Shown here: in pieces, positions 27,054-35,817 of the stretch | How the letters are laid out: each line of letters opens with the position of its first letter | Numbering within the stretch: position 1 is the stretch's first letter | Assembly: GCF_000708675.1 (NCBI RefSeq) | Contig: NZ_JELR01000001.1 | Coordinates: 1,426,001-1,490,000 of the forward strand | Reading direction: 5' to 3' | Origin: Microbulbifer sp. HZ11 | GTDB lineage: Bacteria > Pseudomonadota > Gammaproteobacteria > Pseudomonadales > Cellvibrionaceae | Length of the DNA stretch: 64,000 nucleotides | Notes under the pieces: model-generated | Told to the model about the DNA's origin: nothing | The model's input: the letters and a program-made list of their open reading frames with translations, nothing else | Database searches by the model: none | Translations under genes and position numbers: made by a program

Positions 27054-29750
27054 CTAGAGCGCCACAGCGCGTCCGGTACGCCGGCCATCCGCGCTCTGGG
27101 CTCGCACGGCTTTCACCGACTCGGCCGCCACATCAGCGGAAAGTGGCCGCCACTGTTCACCATCGAAGTATTCGATTGGCAACCCGGGGAACGGCAGTGC
27201 CGTTAGCACGCCTCCAGACGCAACCGCTGCGCCAGGCACGGGTACCCGGTACCCGATGCCAGCGCGATCCAGTTTCAACAACTCTTTGTTGCCCACTGCA
27301 GCGGAGAAGCGCGACCAGTCTGCAGCCAGTGCTTTTTTGTCCACAAAAGTGGTCTCGGCATTGAAGCGCTGCCCCGGCTGTATTGGCAATTCCCACTCCG
27401 CCTTGTGCCAGGCGCGCTCGGCAAGTGCCAGCAGACGCGGGAACACCTGGTATTCCACTGCCTCATCAGTACGCACCACCTCACTCCACAACTGGCCCTG
27501 GATTCCCCGCACACTGTCCGCGAACACCGGGTCAGGGGAGGTCGCCTCCCAACCCTGTCCATCTCGATTCGGGTAGAGCTCCGCCAGCTGCGCGGTATTC
27601 AGGGGCGCATAGCTGAATGTTTTCCGCGTATCGGTGTAGCGGGAAGCCCAGTAGTAACCCAGTTCCTTCGGATCCACTTCCTGGGGCATATCAAAGTACA
27701 GGTAATCGGAGTGAGACTGCACCAGGTCAAATCCGGTTTCGGCAAAATGTACACTCTCGTCGCCACCGCCCCAGAACAGTGGTGCCCAGGAGTTCACATA
27801 GTTCTTTTGCGTCGCCAGTTCCTCTTCAGCGTCGCTGATCTTCTTCACGCCATCATTCCACGCCGCCATGGTCGGAATGCCGGCATCCGCCACCAGCTTG
27901 CTCACGCGCTTGGCATACAGCTCGCCCAGCTCATCAATGGCCTTTACTTCGCCGCTGGCGATCAGCTTCTGACATTGAGGAGAATTACTCCACGGCTTAC
28001 TACGCTGCTCGGCGGAGACATCACCTTTCTCCGGATCTTCACCCGGACCGACTTCAAACGCATCAGCAGCGAGAATATTGACCGCCTCATCGCCGCCGAA
28101 ATGCCAGGTTTTCAGCGGGTGGCCGGCGCGGTCGTGCATCGCCTTCACTTCATCAATCAGCTTGCCGACAAAGTGGTACGTGGAGTCGATACAGGGATTG
28201 ATATAGCTGTCGTTGTAAAACTGCACCGACAGGTACTGGGTATCATCCTGCGGGTCGATCAGGCGATAGGCCTCGGCCGCTGCGGGATCAGTGTCTTTCA
28301 GTTTGCGGAAACGCGCTTCCATCGCCACCACTGCGGAGCGGGCGTGCGCTGGCATATCAAATTCCGGCACCACCTCAATATGGCGGTCCGCTGCATAACG
28401 CAGAATTTCCACATAATCGTCCACACTGTAGAAACCGCTGCCAAAGTTATCCGCAAAGGGGCCAGAACCCAGCTGTGGCAACAGGCAGCGACTTTCTTCC
28501 AGGTCGAAGCAGCGCTGGCTACCGATCTCGGTCAGTTCAGGTAATCCGGGAATTTCAAGCCGCCAACCCTCATCATCCGACAGATGGAAGTGGAAGCGAT
28601 TGAGCTTGTAAGCAGCCATTTGATCCAACAGTTTCAGAATCACTTCCTTGCTGTGGAAATTTCGGCCCACGTCCACAAACATACCCCGGTGCGGAAAGCG
28701 CGGGGCATCGTTTACCACCGCCGGCGGCAGGGTGGCACCTTTCAGGTCTACCAAGGCCAGCAGGGATTGCACACCGTAGAAGGCGCCGCTTGCATCGGCA
28801 CCGATAACCTCGGCACCCTGCTCATTGGCGGTCAGGCGGTAAGCACCCGCGGGCTGGGTATCGAAGGCACCTGCATCAATTTTAACGGAGACCGGATAGG
28901 CTTTATCTCCCACAGCTGATAACTGCAACGTGGCCAGACGCTGCTCCAACGCATCCACGTGTCCAGCCTCCAGCCCTTCCGCCTGAAGCGCAATACCGGC
29001 ACCGAGCTGGATCAGCGGTGCATCCGGCAACTGAACGCTGACGGGCTGAGGAATAATACGGCCCCGCCATTCCTGCTCCTGCACCGGCTGAATGTCGGCG
29101 GTAAACTCCTGGAAGCGGCTACTCGCAGTGGCCAGGGTATTGGCATCGTCAGCTACACGCTTCCAGTTGTTGGGGTCGTTCTTGGTAATGGGCAGAACGA
29201 TGTCGGAGAGGTCATCGGTGTCGGTAGAGCGGATGATATGAGGCTCGCCTTCACTATCCACCACGAACAGTCGCGGCTGGAAGTCCGACTCGAACTGCAT
29301 CCAGCTCTCGGCCAGCAGGTCCAGCTGTAGGGTTTCGCCACTGCCGATGCCGGCAAACTGCTCGCTGGGAATCAGGCGGTGCAGGTCGCCATTGACCCTT
29401 TCCAGGGTAAATGCATCGGTATTCAGTAACGCCAGGGAGCGGCGCACGCTGTGGAAGTAGAGTGTCCAGTCGCGTTCATCGGCGGCCACCGCCGGACCGT
29501 TGTTGATCAGACTGATACGGTAGGTCGAACATGTCGCAGCACTGCCGCCCGCCTGCTTGCACTGCGCACGCAGCGCGTCATCCACCCCCTGAAAATTGAG
29601 CAGTACTTCCTGAGTGACGTCAAAATTGGCAGCAATACGCTCTGGCGCAGACAAACCGACCTCAGCGGTCGTCTGGCTGGATTCGGGCTCCGCGCAGGAA
29701 GCAATAAAAGCGGACAGGGCCAGGCTGGCAAAGAGTGGGATCCGTCTCAT
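27054..29750 (-). CDS. Beta-N-acetylhexosaminidase, GH20, predicted outer-membrane lipoprotein
   Basis: An 898-residue exported chitobiase-type enzyme that releases N-acetylglucosamine from chitooligosaccharides. The signal MRRIPLFASLALSAFIASC has a lipobox with Cys19. After it come the carbohydrate-binding-like N-terminal domain (about 35-200), the GH20b domain, the catalytic barrel and a C-terminal immunoglobulin-like domain ending at 898. The catalytic pair Asp554-Glu555 is in HFGGDEAVN, and HFHLSDDEGWRLEIPGLPEL is the conserved barrel entry. It is a single gene with a strong terminator. It points to chitin use, fitting a marine polysaccharide degrader. Confidence 0.93.
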   Translation of the reverse strand: MRRIPLFASLALSAFIASCAEPESSQTTAEVGLSAPERIAANFDVTQEVLLNFQGVDDALRAQCKQAGGSAATCSTYRISLINNGPAVAADERDWTLYFHSVRRSLALLNTDAFTLERVNGDLHRLIPSEQFAGIGSGETLQLDLLAESWMQFESDFQPRLFVVDSEGEPHIIRSTDTDDLSDIVLPITKNDPNNWKRVADDANTLATASSRFQEFTADIQPVQEQEWRGRIIPQPVSVQLPDAPLIQLGAGIALQAEGLEAGHVDALEQRLATLQLSAVGDKAYPVSVKIDAGAFDTQPAGAYRLTANEQGAEVIGADASGAFYGVQSLLALVDLKGATLPPAVVNDAPRFPHRGMFVDVGRNFHSKEVILKLLDQMAAYKLNRFHFHLSDDEGWRLEIPGLPELTEIGSQRCFDLEESRCLLPQLGSGPFADNFGSGFYSVDDYVEILRYAADRHIEVVPEFDMPAHARSAVVAMEARFRKLKDTDPAAAEAYRLIDPQDDTQYLSVQFYNDSYINPCIDSTYHFVGKLIDEVKAMHDRAGHPLKTWHFGGDEAVNILAADAFEVGPGEDPEKGDVSAEQRSKPWSNSPQCQKLIASGEVKAIDELGELYAKRVSKLVADAGIPTMAAWNDGVKKISDAEEELATQKNYVNSWAPLFWGGGDESVHFAETGFDLVQSHSDYLYFDMPQEVDPKELGYYWASRYTDTRKTFSYAPLNTAQLAELYPNRDGQGWEATSPDPVFADSVRGIQGQLWSEVVRTDEAVEYQVFPRLLALAERAWHKAEWELPIQPGQRFNAETTFVDKKALAADWSRFSAAVGNKELLKLDRAGIGYRVPVPGAAVASGGVLTALPFPGLPIEYFDGEQWRPLSADVAAESVKAVRAQSADGRRTGRAVAL

Positions 29751-30345
29751 GGATGATCTCTATTTTGGTGAGGCTCCCTCTACGCGCGTAATCCGGAAAG
29801 AGCACCCGTGGATTCTTATGTTGTATGCCGGTATTTCAGAATCCGGCCAGTGCACCACAATAGCGAAAAAGACAGCGCTGTCAACACACCCCACATATTC
29901 CATCTCCCCGTCGGGTAGAACGTATTAAGTGGACGGCACCGGCAGAAGTTACGCTGCCCTGGTGAGCCACTATTCAAAGTGACCATATGCGCGCCAACAG
30001 TTTCCGACTGGGGAACCACGGTCCCAGTTACCACTCTCACTAATGATTCCCCCCATCCGTCACTAGACAATGTTTTTATAAGCGACACCGTGACTATACG
30101 GTTTTTATATTAAAAAACATTGGCGGAAACATCCCCGCAGGCCCCGCAAACTGGACAAAACTCAATACAACCAGCACTGGCGGGGCTCGCAGCGAAATGA
30201 CTGAATTTGACACAGAATTCACAACCAGCATTGGCACTTTTCCGGATTTTGTGAGATACAACGTCATGTTCAGGGTGAGCCATAATAAATTCAGTGGTTG
30301 TTCAGTAACCAACTGAGCCAAGTAAATACTCCCCGGGGTGGAAAA
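29751..30345. other. Long non-coding interval between the GH20 gene and an unknown exported protein
   Basis: This 595-bp interval separates divergent genes and is less GC-rich than its surroundings. Short open frames have no recognisable product. It contains a separated inverted repeat (CAATGTTTTT near 30068 and AAAAACATTG near 30114) and a candidate promoter at 30231-30260. It should hold the promoters of both neighbours. Confidence 0.5.
30231..30260 (+). promoter_or_regulatory. Candidate promoter of the unknown exported protein gene
   Basis: TTGGCA at 30231-30236 and GATACA at 30255-30260 are 18 bp apart. This would give an approximately 80-nt leader before the ATG at 30346. Only matches by eye support it. 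Confidence 0.35.
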
Positions 30346-30852
30346 ATGGATTCTCGCAGTACTCGGTTTCTTTCCTCTAAGCGCCTGGCCAATGCCCTGC
30401 CGGTAGTGCTTGGTCTCATTCTGCTCCCAGCTTCCTCCACCCTCCTCGCTGACGAGATCTTTATCCCAGACTCCAACGGTGCGCTAAATCTTCAGGCCGA
30501 CAACGCCTTTTTCATCGACAGTGCCTTTGGTATGGACAACAACGCTCTGTACGAATCCGCGGAGAATCTGCGCAACAATTCCATGGGAATGATTCACCGC
30601 CGACTGAATCACCAGTGGCTGGAGCAACATACCCGCCCCAGTGAGTATGTGGATAAAACCGGTGGCCGCGCGGTAAACGAAATTCTGAAGATGGGTTTCA
30701 AAACCTATATGGAGCAGCACAAGCGCAGCAAACAACACCCCTTGTTGCGCTACACCCAAGGCGAAGGCAAGTTCAATTTCAACAATGCGCTGGACTACGA
30801 CTTCCGCCTGTCTGACGACAAGTTCAAGATCTCTGTCGAATACGAGTTCTGA
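30346..30852 (+). CDS. Uncharacterised exported protein
   Basis: I do not recognise this 168-residue protein. From ATG 30346 (GGGGTGGA upstream) it starts with basic residues, then a signal peptide hydrophobic core ALPVVLGLILLPASSTLLA that likely ends before DEIF. The mature part is about 135 residues, mixed alpha/beta in look, and finishes with alternating residues and a terminal aromatic (FKISVEYEF), as outer-membrane beta-barrel strands often do. It may be a periplasmic or outer-membrane-associated protein. It stands alone after a long non-coding region. Confidence 0.7.
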   Translation: MDSRSTRFLSSKRLANALPVVLGLILLPASSTLLADEIFIPDSNGALNLQADNAFFIDSAFGMDNNALYESAENLRNNSMGMIHRRLNHQWLEQHTRPSEYVDKTGGRAVNEILKMGFKTYMEQHKRSKQHPLLRYTQGEGKFNFNNALDYDFRLSDDKFKISVEYEF

Positions 30853-30884
30853 AGTCCGACGCTGTTCTCCCGTCTAACCTGCTA

Positions 30885-30917
30885 GAATCTCCGCCACGTT
30901 ACTACAGGCGGAGATTC
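30885..30917 (+). promoter_or_regulatory. Perfect hairpin covering the ribosome-binding site of the RDD gene
   Basis: GAATCTCCGCC (30885-30895) and GGCGGAGATTC (30907-30917) pair over 11 bp around an 11-nt loop. The right arm holds the Shine-Dalgarno of the GTG start at 30920, so the folded RNA would hide it. An extended -10 (TGCTAGAAT, 30880-30888) overlaps the left arm; a transcript from there would lack most of that arm, while one from upstream would carry the full hairpin. Confidence 0.55.
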
Positions 30918-30919
30918 CC

Positions 30920-31417
30920 GTGCCCGACACCGTCAAGACACCCACCCAGTTCAATCAACTTCCCCACGCCGGCGTAGTACCTCGGCTGATAGCCCTACTT
31001 TACGATGCGCTGATCGTCGCGGGCCTGTGGATGGTGTATGGATTCTTCGCGATGCTGGTGGCATCGACTTTCGGCGGATTGCACTGCCAGCCGGAACATG
31101 TGGATTACACCCCCTGCGTCGGCGGCCCTCTCTACCAGTTCGGACTGCTTCTTGTCACTGCAGGCTACTTCTTCTGGTCCTGGCGCGCCGCGGGTCAGAC
31201 CATTGGGATGCGCGCCTGGCGCCTGATGGTGGCCAACAATAACGGGGTACAGCTGAGCTGGTATCAGTGCTTCATCCGTGCACTGGTCGGCCCGCTATCA
31301 GTGGCATGTTTGGGCCTGGGGTACTTCTGGGGATATTTTCGCGCAGACCGCGCCAGCTGGCATGACCTGGCATCGGATACCGAAGTGCGCCAGCTGCCGA
31401 AAAAGAAGAAGAGGTAA
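30920..31417 (+). CDS. RDD family membrane protein
   Basis: A 165-residue inner-membrane protein. The RDD motif is seen as PRLIALLYDALIVAGLW (Arg then Asp), followed by WRAAGQTIGMRAWRLMV and a third helix, with a lysine-rich C-terminus (PKKKKR). RDD proteins are mostly uncharacterised; a few have Na+/H+ antiport activity. The start is GTG 30920, and its ribosome site lies within a strong hairpin. It converges with lptG. Confidence 0.88.
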   Translation: MPDTVKTPTQFNQLPHAGVVPRLIALLYDALIVAGLWMVYGFFAMLVASTFGGLHCQPEHVDYTPCVGGPLYQFGLLLVTAGYFFWSWRAAGQTIGMRAWRLMVANNNGVQLSWYQCFIRALVGPLSVACLGLGYFWGYFRADRASWHDLASDTEVRQLPKKKKR

Positions 31418-31448
31418 GACATGAGGCCCGCGCGGTAGCAAAATGCGA

Positions 31449-31485
31449 GGGTGCCGATGCCAAGTGCGGTAGCGGTACCGCCACC
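31449..31485. repeat. Degenerate or truncated relative of the class A hairpin arms
   Basis: GGGTGCCGATGCCAAGTGCGG followed by TAGCGGTACCGCCACC resembles the outer arm ends of class A elements (GGTGGCGATGCC, GGTATCGCCACC) joined without the conserved loop. The match is partial. It lies between the convergent RDD and lptG genes, the same type of location as the full copies. Confidence 0.4.
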
Positions 31486-31513
31486 ACGCTGGAAATTGTT
31501 ACGCCAGCGAGGC

Positions 31514-32575
31514 TTATCTCGCCCGCTTCAATAGCGCCCACCCCAGCAAGAAGCTCGCCAGAATCGGCACAATCACCGCAACAAACGGCGGAAATCCGAA
31601 CACCACTGAAGACGGCCCGAGCATATCCTGAACCGTCTGAAAGACGATGCCCACAATCACTCCGGTAAATACCCGCAAGCCGGTCGTTACTTCGCGCAAC
31701 GGCCCAAATATGAAAGAGATGGCCATCATCACCAGACCGGCGATGGTCAGGGGCTGCAGAATCTTTTTCCAGAACGCCAGCCAGTAGCGCGCAGACTCTT
31801 CGCCCTTGCGATCGAGGAAGCGACCATAGGACCACAGATTGCGCGGCGACAGATCCGAAGGCAGCGGCACAACCAGGGAAAACAGATCCGGAGACATGTC
31901 GGAGTCCCATGTGGATTGGGCTTCCCGGGTACTGCTCGCGCGCTCCGGGGTCAGACTTGTCTGGCGACTGTTCTGCAACTCCCAACGGTCATTGGCAAAG
32001 TGCCCTCGCTCGGAAAATACCACCTGTTCCAGTTGCTGTTTCTGGTCGAACTTGTAGCGGGTAATACCGAACAGGGTACCGCCCGGCAGTGCGGCATTGA
32101 AATGGACAAACTCGCCCCCCTCAAACAGCCATAAACCCTGTTCCAGACCGGCATTTTCGAACTCACCCTGGGCAATGGCACGCCGGCTCTCCGCGGTCTG
32201 GTTGGTAAAGGGAATCACCAGCTCAGCGAGGGCTAGCCCCAGAACAATCAGTACCAGCACCGGTTTCATTACCGCCCAGGCGATACGACCGATGGAGATA
32301 CCCGCTGCGCGCATGACCGTCAGCTCGCTGGTTCCGGCGAGTGTGCCGAGTCCCACCATACAGCCCACGAGAGCCGAAAAGCCGAGCTGGCTATAAATAC
32401 GCTCTGGCAGAGTCCACACCACATATTCGAGCATATTGGTGAACTGGTAATTACCTCCCAGATCGCCCAGGCCGTCGACAATTGCAGAAATCACATCCAG
32501 GCCGAGAATGACCATCAGCACTGCCAGGATCGCCAGAGTAACGGTACGTGCGATATAACGATCAAGCAGGGACAT
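31514..32575 (-). CDS. lptG: LPS export ABC transporter permease LptG
   Basis: LptG forms the inner-membrane LptB2FG complex with LptF, extracting lipopolysaccharide for transport to the outer membrane. From ATG 32575 (GGGAGGTG just upstream) the product is 353 residues beginning MSLLDRYIARTVTLAILAVL, with three N-terminal helices, a periplasmic jellyroll domain at about 125-270 and three C-terminal helices. The start overlaps the end of lptF by 14 bp. Confidence 0.95.
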   Translation of the reverse strand: MSLLDRYIARTVTLAILAVLMVILGLDVISAIVDGLGDLGGNYQFTNMLEYVVWTLPERIYSQLGFSALVGCMVGLGTLAGTSELTVMRAAGISIGRIAWAVMKPVLVLIVLGLALAELVIPFTNQTAESRRAIAQGEFENAGLEQGLWLFEGGEFVHFNAALPGGTLFGITRYKFDQKQQLEQVVFSERGHFANDRWELQNSRQTSLTPERASSTREAQSTWDSDMSPDLFSLVVPLPSDLSPRNLWSYGRFLDRKGEESARYWLAFWKKILQPLTIAGLVMMAISFIFGPLREVTTGLRVFTGVIVGIVFQTVQDMLGPSSVVFGFPPFVAVIVPILASFLLGWALLKRAR

Positions 32576-33704
32576 GCTCACCTCCCTTATCTGCACCACC
32601 ATCACCGCCGCGCTTGCGCGGTTTTTTCAGGTTGCGCCCACCGAGGAGAAACAACCCGAGAATCAAAAACGGAGGATGCACCAGCCAGATGGCCCAGGCC
32701 TGCTGAATTTTGCCGTCTTCGATGGCACCACGTACCCCCTGCAGCGCCACCAGATAAACGATATACAGCAGCACCGCCGGGATCATCTTGGCATAGCGCC
32801 CCTGACGAGGATTGGTACGGCTCAGGGGAACCGCGAGAATCGCCACCACCAGTACCAGCACCGGTAGGCTGAAGCGCCAATGCAGATTCACCCGCTCACG
32901 GGGATCTTCACTTTTCCACAGAGCAGCGGTGGACATGGACTGCAGTTTTTCACTGGCCTTGGAACGCAAGCGCGGTACTTCAAGGAGCACCTCGTAACTG
33001 GAAAATGCCATCTGGCGGTAATCGCTCTGCCCCGGTACACCCTCGTAGCGGTAGCCATCGCGCAACACCAGATATCGGAGGCCGGTTTCCGGGTCTATCT
33101 GCTGTACCCCCTCACTGGCCACTGTAACGATCTGGTGATCGGTTTCGGTATCTCCGCGGGAGTTACCCAGCTCCGCGAGAAATACGTTGTGCATGGTGGA
33201 GCGGTCGTCGCTCAGCCCTTCTGCGTAATACACCGCACGACCGCCACCGGTGGCGACAAATTTCTTCGGCACCAGATGATCAAACTCATTGCGGGTCTTG
33301 TCAGCTGTCAGCAGGTGCGATGTGCGCTCGATGCCAGTGGGTGTCAGGTACAGGCTCATGGCTGCGACAAACGCCGCCACCATCAGCGCCGGCACCAGGG
33401 TATAACGGAGAAGCTGGCGTTCACTGAACCCGCAGGCGTGGAGCACGGTCATTTCACTTTCGATGTAGAGACGGCCATATGCCAGCAGAATACCGACAAA
33501 AAAGCCCAGCGGGATCACCAGCTCGAGAAAGCCAGGCAGGCGGAAACCCATCAGAGAAAACAGAATGCCGGCGGAAAGATCACCAGCTGCGGCCTCCGCC
33601 AGATACTTCACAAAACGGCCACTCATGACCATCAGCAGCAACACGGCACTGACAGCCAGGGTGGCGCCGAGTAACTCGCGGCAGAGGTAGCGGAAAATAA
33701 TCAC
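32562..33704 (-). CDS. lptF: LPS export ABC transporter permease LptF
   Basis: A 380-residue membrane protein starting MIIFRYLCRELLGATLAVS, with helices at both ends and a central periplasmic jellyroll domain, as in all LptF proteins. It is the first gene of the lptFG operon and is divergent from pepA, the common arrangement in gammaproteobacteria. The C-terminus carries a short basic and glycine-rich tail (KKPRKRGGDGGADKGGEH) not essential to the fold. Confidence 0.95.
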   Translation of the reverse strand: MIIFRYLCRELLGATLAVSAVLLLMVMSGRFVKYLAEAAAGDLSAGILFSLMGFRLPGFLELVIPLGFFVGILLAYGRLYIESEMTVLHACGFSERQLLRYTLVPALMVAAFVAAMSLYLTPTGIERTSHLLTADKTRNEFDHLVPKKFVATGGGRAVYYAEGLSDDRSTMHNVFLAELGNSRGDTETDHQIVTVASEGVQQIDPETGLRYLVLRDGYRYEGVPGQSDYRQMAFSSYEVLLEVPRLRSKASEKLQSMSTAALWKSEDPRERVNLHWRFSLPVLVLVVAILAVPLSRTNPRQGRYAKMIPAVLLYIVYLVALQGVRGAIEDGKIQQAWAIWLVHPPFLILGLFLLGGRNLKKPRKRGGDGGADKGGEHVPA

Positions 33705-33853
33705 TGAACGACCAGCTTCCCTGATTGCACTGTTTGGATTGGACGATTGGAAATGCGATTCCGGTTTATTGGCATCGTCGGGTGTCAGAGTAGAACACCT
33801 GATCAGAGGTTCCCGAGCAAAGCGATGCTTCTCGGGTTAAACTTGTGCGGCGC

Positions 33854-33882
33854 ATTATCACCAAAAAGCCCGGCAATGTCTC
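33854..33882 (-). promoter_or_regulatory. Candidate sigma-70 promoter of lptFG
   Basis: On the minus strand GAGACA (33882-33877) and GATAAT (33859-33854) are 17 bp apart, about 150 bp before the lptF start. The remainder of the 301-bp pepA-lptF interval shows a CCCGAG/CTCGGG hairpin near 33822-33846 and no other clear signal. Confidence 0.4.
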
Positions 33883-34005
33883 GGTCCGCCACTTTTTCTC
33901 TGGCCTACCGACAGCAAGACACACCCCGAGCCGCAATCTCTGGCTCGAATAAATCGTCTGCGCCCTGGCCGCGGCACGCGAATAAAACCATCAAGGAACC
34001 ATTAC

Positions 34006-35475
34006 ATGCAGTTTACCGCCAAGGTCACCGACATCCTGAAACAGCGCACCGCCTGCGCGATCATCGCCGTCGACAACAAGAACCGCCTAACCGACAGCGG
34101 CAGCGCACTGGACAAGGCAACCGGTGGCAATCTGGCCAAGCTCCTGAAACGCGGCGACCTGGGCAGCACCACCGGCAGTACCCTGATGGTCCCCAACCTG
34201 GACGCTGGCGCCGAGCGCGTGCTGCTGGTACGCAGCAGTAAAGCACCGATCTCCCAGGCAGAATTCCGCAAGCTGGCCAACAACAGCGGCTGCGCGGTCA
34301 AATCCCTGAAAGACGCCACCTCTTACCTGACCGAAGTCTCCGTAAAAGACGCCGACGCCACCTGGCAGGGCGCACAGCTCGCACTCGCCGCCGGCCTTGC
34401 CAGCTACAAATTCACCCGCTGCCACAGCGACGCCAAGCCCAACCCCCTGGCCAAGTTCACCGCCCACGCGCCAGATAAAAAGCAGTTGAAGGCCCTGCAG
34501 AAAGGCGTGGAGATTGGTGGTGGTCAGGCCCTCGGTAGCAACGTGGCCCGGGAACTGGGCAACCTGCCCGGCAATATCTGCACCCCCAGCTACCTGGCGA
34601 GCGAGGCCAAAGCACTGGCGAAAAAACACGCAAAACTCACAACCACCGTTCTCGACAACAAGAAAATGGAGTCCCTCGGCATGGGCGCCTTTATGAGCGT
34701 GGCCAAGGGCAGTGACGAACCAGCGGCGATGATCGCCATGAACTACAAAGGCGGTAAAACCGGCCAGAAGCCGATTGTGCTTGTAGGCAAGGGCATCACC
34801 TTCGATACCGGCGGCATCAGTCTCAAGCCCGGCGCCATGATGGACGAAATGAAGTTCGACATGTGCGGCGCCGCCAGCGTCTTCGGCGTGATGAACGCCC
34901 TGGTGGAAATGAATGCTCCGGTCAATGTGGTGGGCGTAGTCGCCGCCGCAGAAAACATGCCCAGCGGTCGTGCCAGCAAGCCCGGTGACATCGTCACCTC
35001 CATGAGTGGCAAGACCATCGAGATCCTCAACACCGACGCGGAAGGTCGTCTGGTGCTGTGTGACGCCCTGACCTGGGCCGGCAAATTCAAGCCCAGCGTA
35101 GTGATCGACGTCGCCACCCTCACCGGCGCCTGCGTGATCGCCCTCGGCCACCACGCCACCGGCCTCTACGCCAACCAGGACAAGCTTGCGGAAGAGCTGA
35201 TCGCCGCTGGCGAAACCACCGGCGACCGCGCCTGGCGCATGCCGTTGTGGGATGAGTACCAGCCCATGCTGAACTCCAACTTCGCCGATATGCAGAACAT
35301 TGGCGGCCGCGAAGCCGGCTCCGTTACTGCGGCCTGCTTCCTCGCCCGCTTCGCCGAAGACTACAACTGGGCCCACCTGGATATCGCCGGCAGCGCCTGG
35401 AAATCCGGCGCCGCCAAAGGCGCCACCGGACGCCCGGTTCCATTGCTGCTGCAATACATCCTGAATAAAAAATAG
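34006..35475 (+). CDS. pepA: Leucyl aminopeptidase (cytosol aminopeptidase)
   Basis: PepA is a hexameric two-zinc aminopeptidase of the M17 family, in some species also a DNA-binding protein. The 489-residue product has the N-terminal macro-like domain, the metal and catalytic segment GKGITFDTGGISLKP, and the signature NTDAEGRLVLCD. AAGGAACC lies before the ATG. It is divergent from lptFG and followed by two head-to-head long-hairpin elements before holC. Confidence 0.97.
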   Translation: MQFTAKVTDILKQRTACAIIAVDNKNRLTDSGSALDKATGGNLAKLLKRGDLGSTTGSTLMVPNLDAGAERVLLVRSSKAPISQAEFRKLANNSGCAVKSLKDATSYLTEVSVKDADATWQGAQLALAAGLASYKFTRCHSDAKPNPLAKFTAHAPDKKQLKALQKGVEIGGGQALGSNVARELGNLPGNICTPSYLASEAKALAKKHAKLTTTVLDNKKMESLGMGAFMSVAKGSDEPAAMIAMNYKGGKTGQKPIVLVGKGITFDTGGISLKPGAMMDEMKFDMCGAASVFGVMNALVEMNAPVNVVGVVAAAENMPSGRASKPGDIVTSMSGKTIEILNTDAEGRLVLCDALTWAGKFKPSVVIDVATLTGACVIALGHHATGLYANQDKLAEELIAAGETTGDRAWRMPLWDEYQPMLNSNFADMQNIGGREAGSVTAACFLARFAEDYNWAHLDIAGSAWKSGAAKGATGRPVPLLLQYILNKK

Positions 35476-35512
35476 TCACAACTTAAATCGAAGTAATTAA
35501 CTTCGGGCGAAG

Positions 35513-35622
35513 GGCCTGATACCGATAACGGTTCACAGGACCTTCCGCGAGAGGGACCTCGCGGAAGAGCCCCCACGGATGGGTTCACGGTGTGTCCTGT
35601 GAACCGTTATCGGTAGCAGGAC
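35513..35622 (+). repeat. Long-hairpin element, class A, copy 3
   Basis: The core arms 35520-35540 and 35595-35615 pair perfectly over 21 bp (TACCGATAACGGTTCACAGG is the start) and extend about 7 bp outward with two mismatches. The inner hairpin has 10-bp arms CTTCCGCGAG and CTCGCGGAAG around AGGGAC, then GCCCCCACGGATGGGTTCAC. It lies 38 bp after the pepA stop in the sense direction. Confidence 0.87.
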
Positions 35623-35665
35623 CGCCACTAACGGAGGTTCGGTGCTCTGGACCACGTAAAGTGGC

Positions 35666-35779
35666 GGTGCCGCTACCGGGTACAGCTTTGCGAGACACGC
35701 CGTGAACCCATCCATGGGGGCTCTTCTAAAACGTCCCTGTTTTAGAAGGTCTCGCAAAGCTGTACCCGGTATCGCCACC
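35666..35779 (-). repeat. Long-hairpin element, class A, copy 4, inverted
   Basis: Arms 35666-35695 and 35750-35779 pair over 30 bp with two mismatches. On the minus strand the loop carries an inner hairpin with arms CTTCTAAAAC and GTTTTAGAAG around AGGGAC, then CCCCCATGGATGGGTTCACG. The AGGGAC loop is the same as in copy 3 while the inner arms are entirely different, a clear compensatory change. Copies 3 and 4 point towards each other. Confidence 0.87.
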
Positions 35780-35817
35780 TTCGCATCAGCCTCCTGCGCC
35801 TATACAAGTTCCTGCTA

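Noticed and set aside
30094-30321. 75-codon minus-strand frame in the 595-bp interval
   Set aside because: No start signal, no domain, and its composition is unlike neighbouring genes.
34087-35454. 455-codon open frame antisense to pepA
   Set aside because: Shadow of pepA with a Gly/Val/His-rich composition and no ribosome site.
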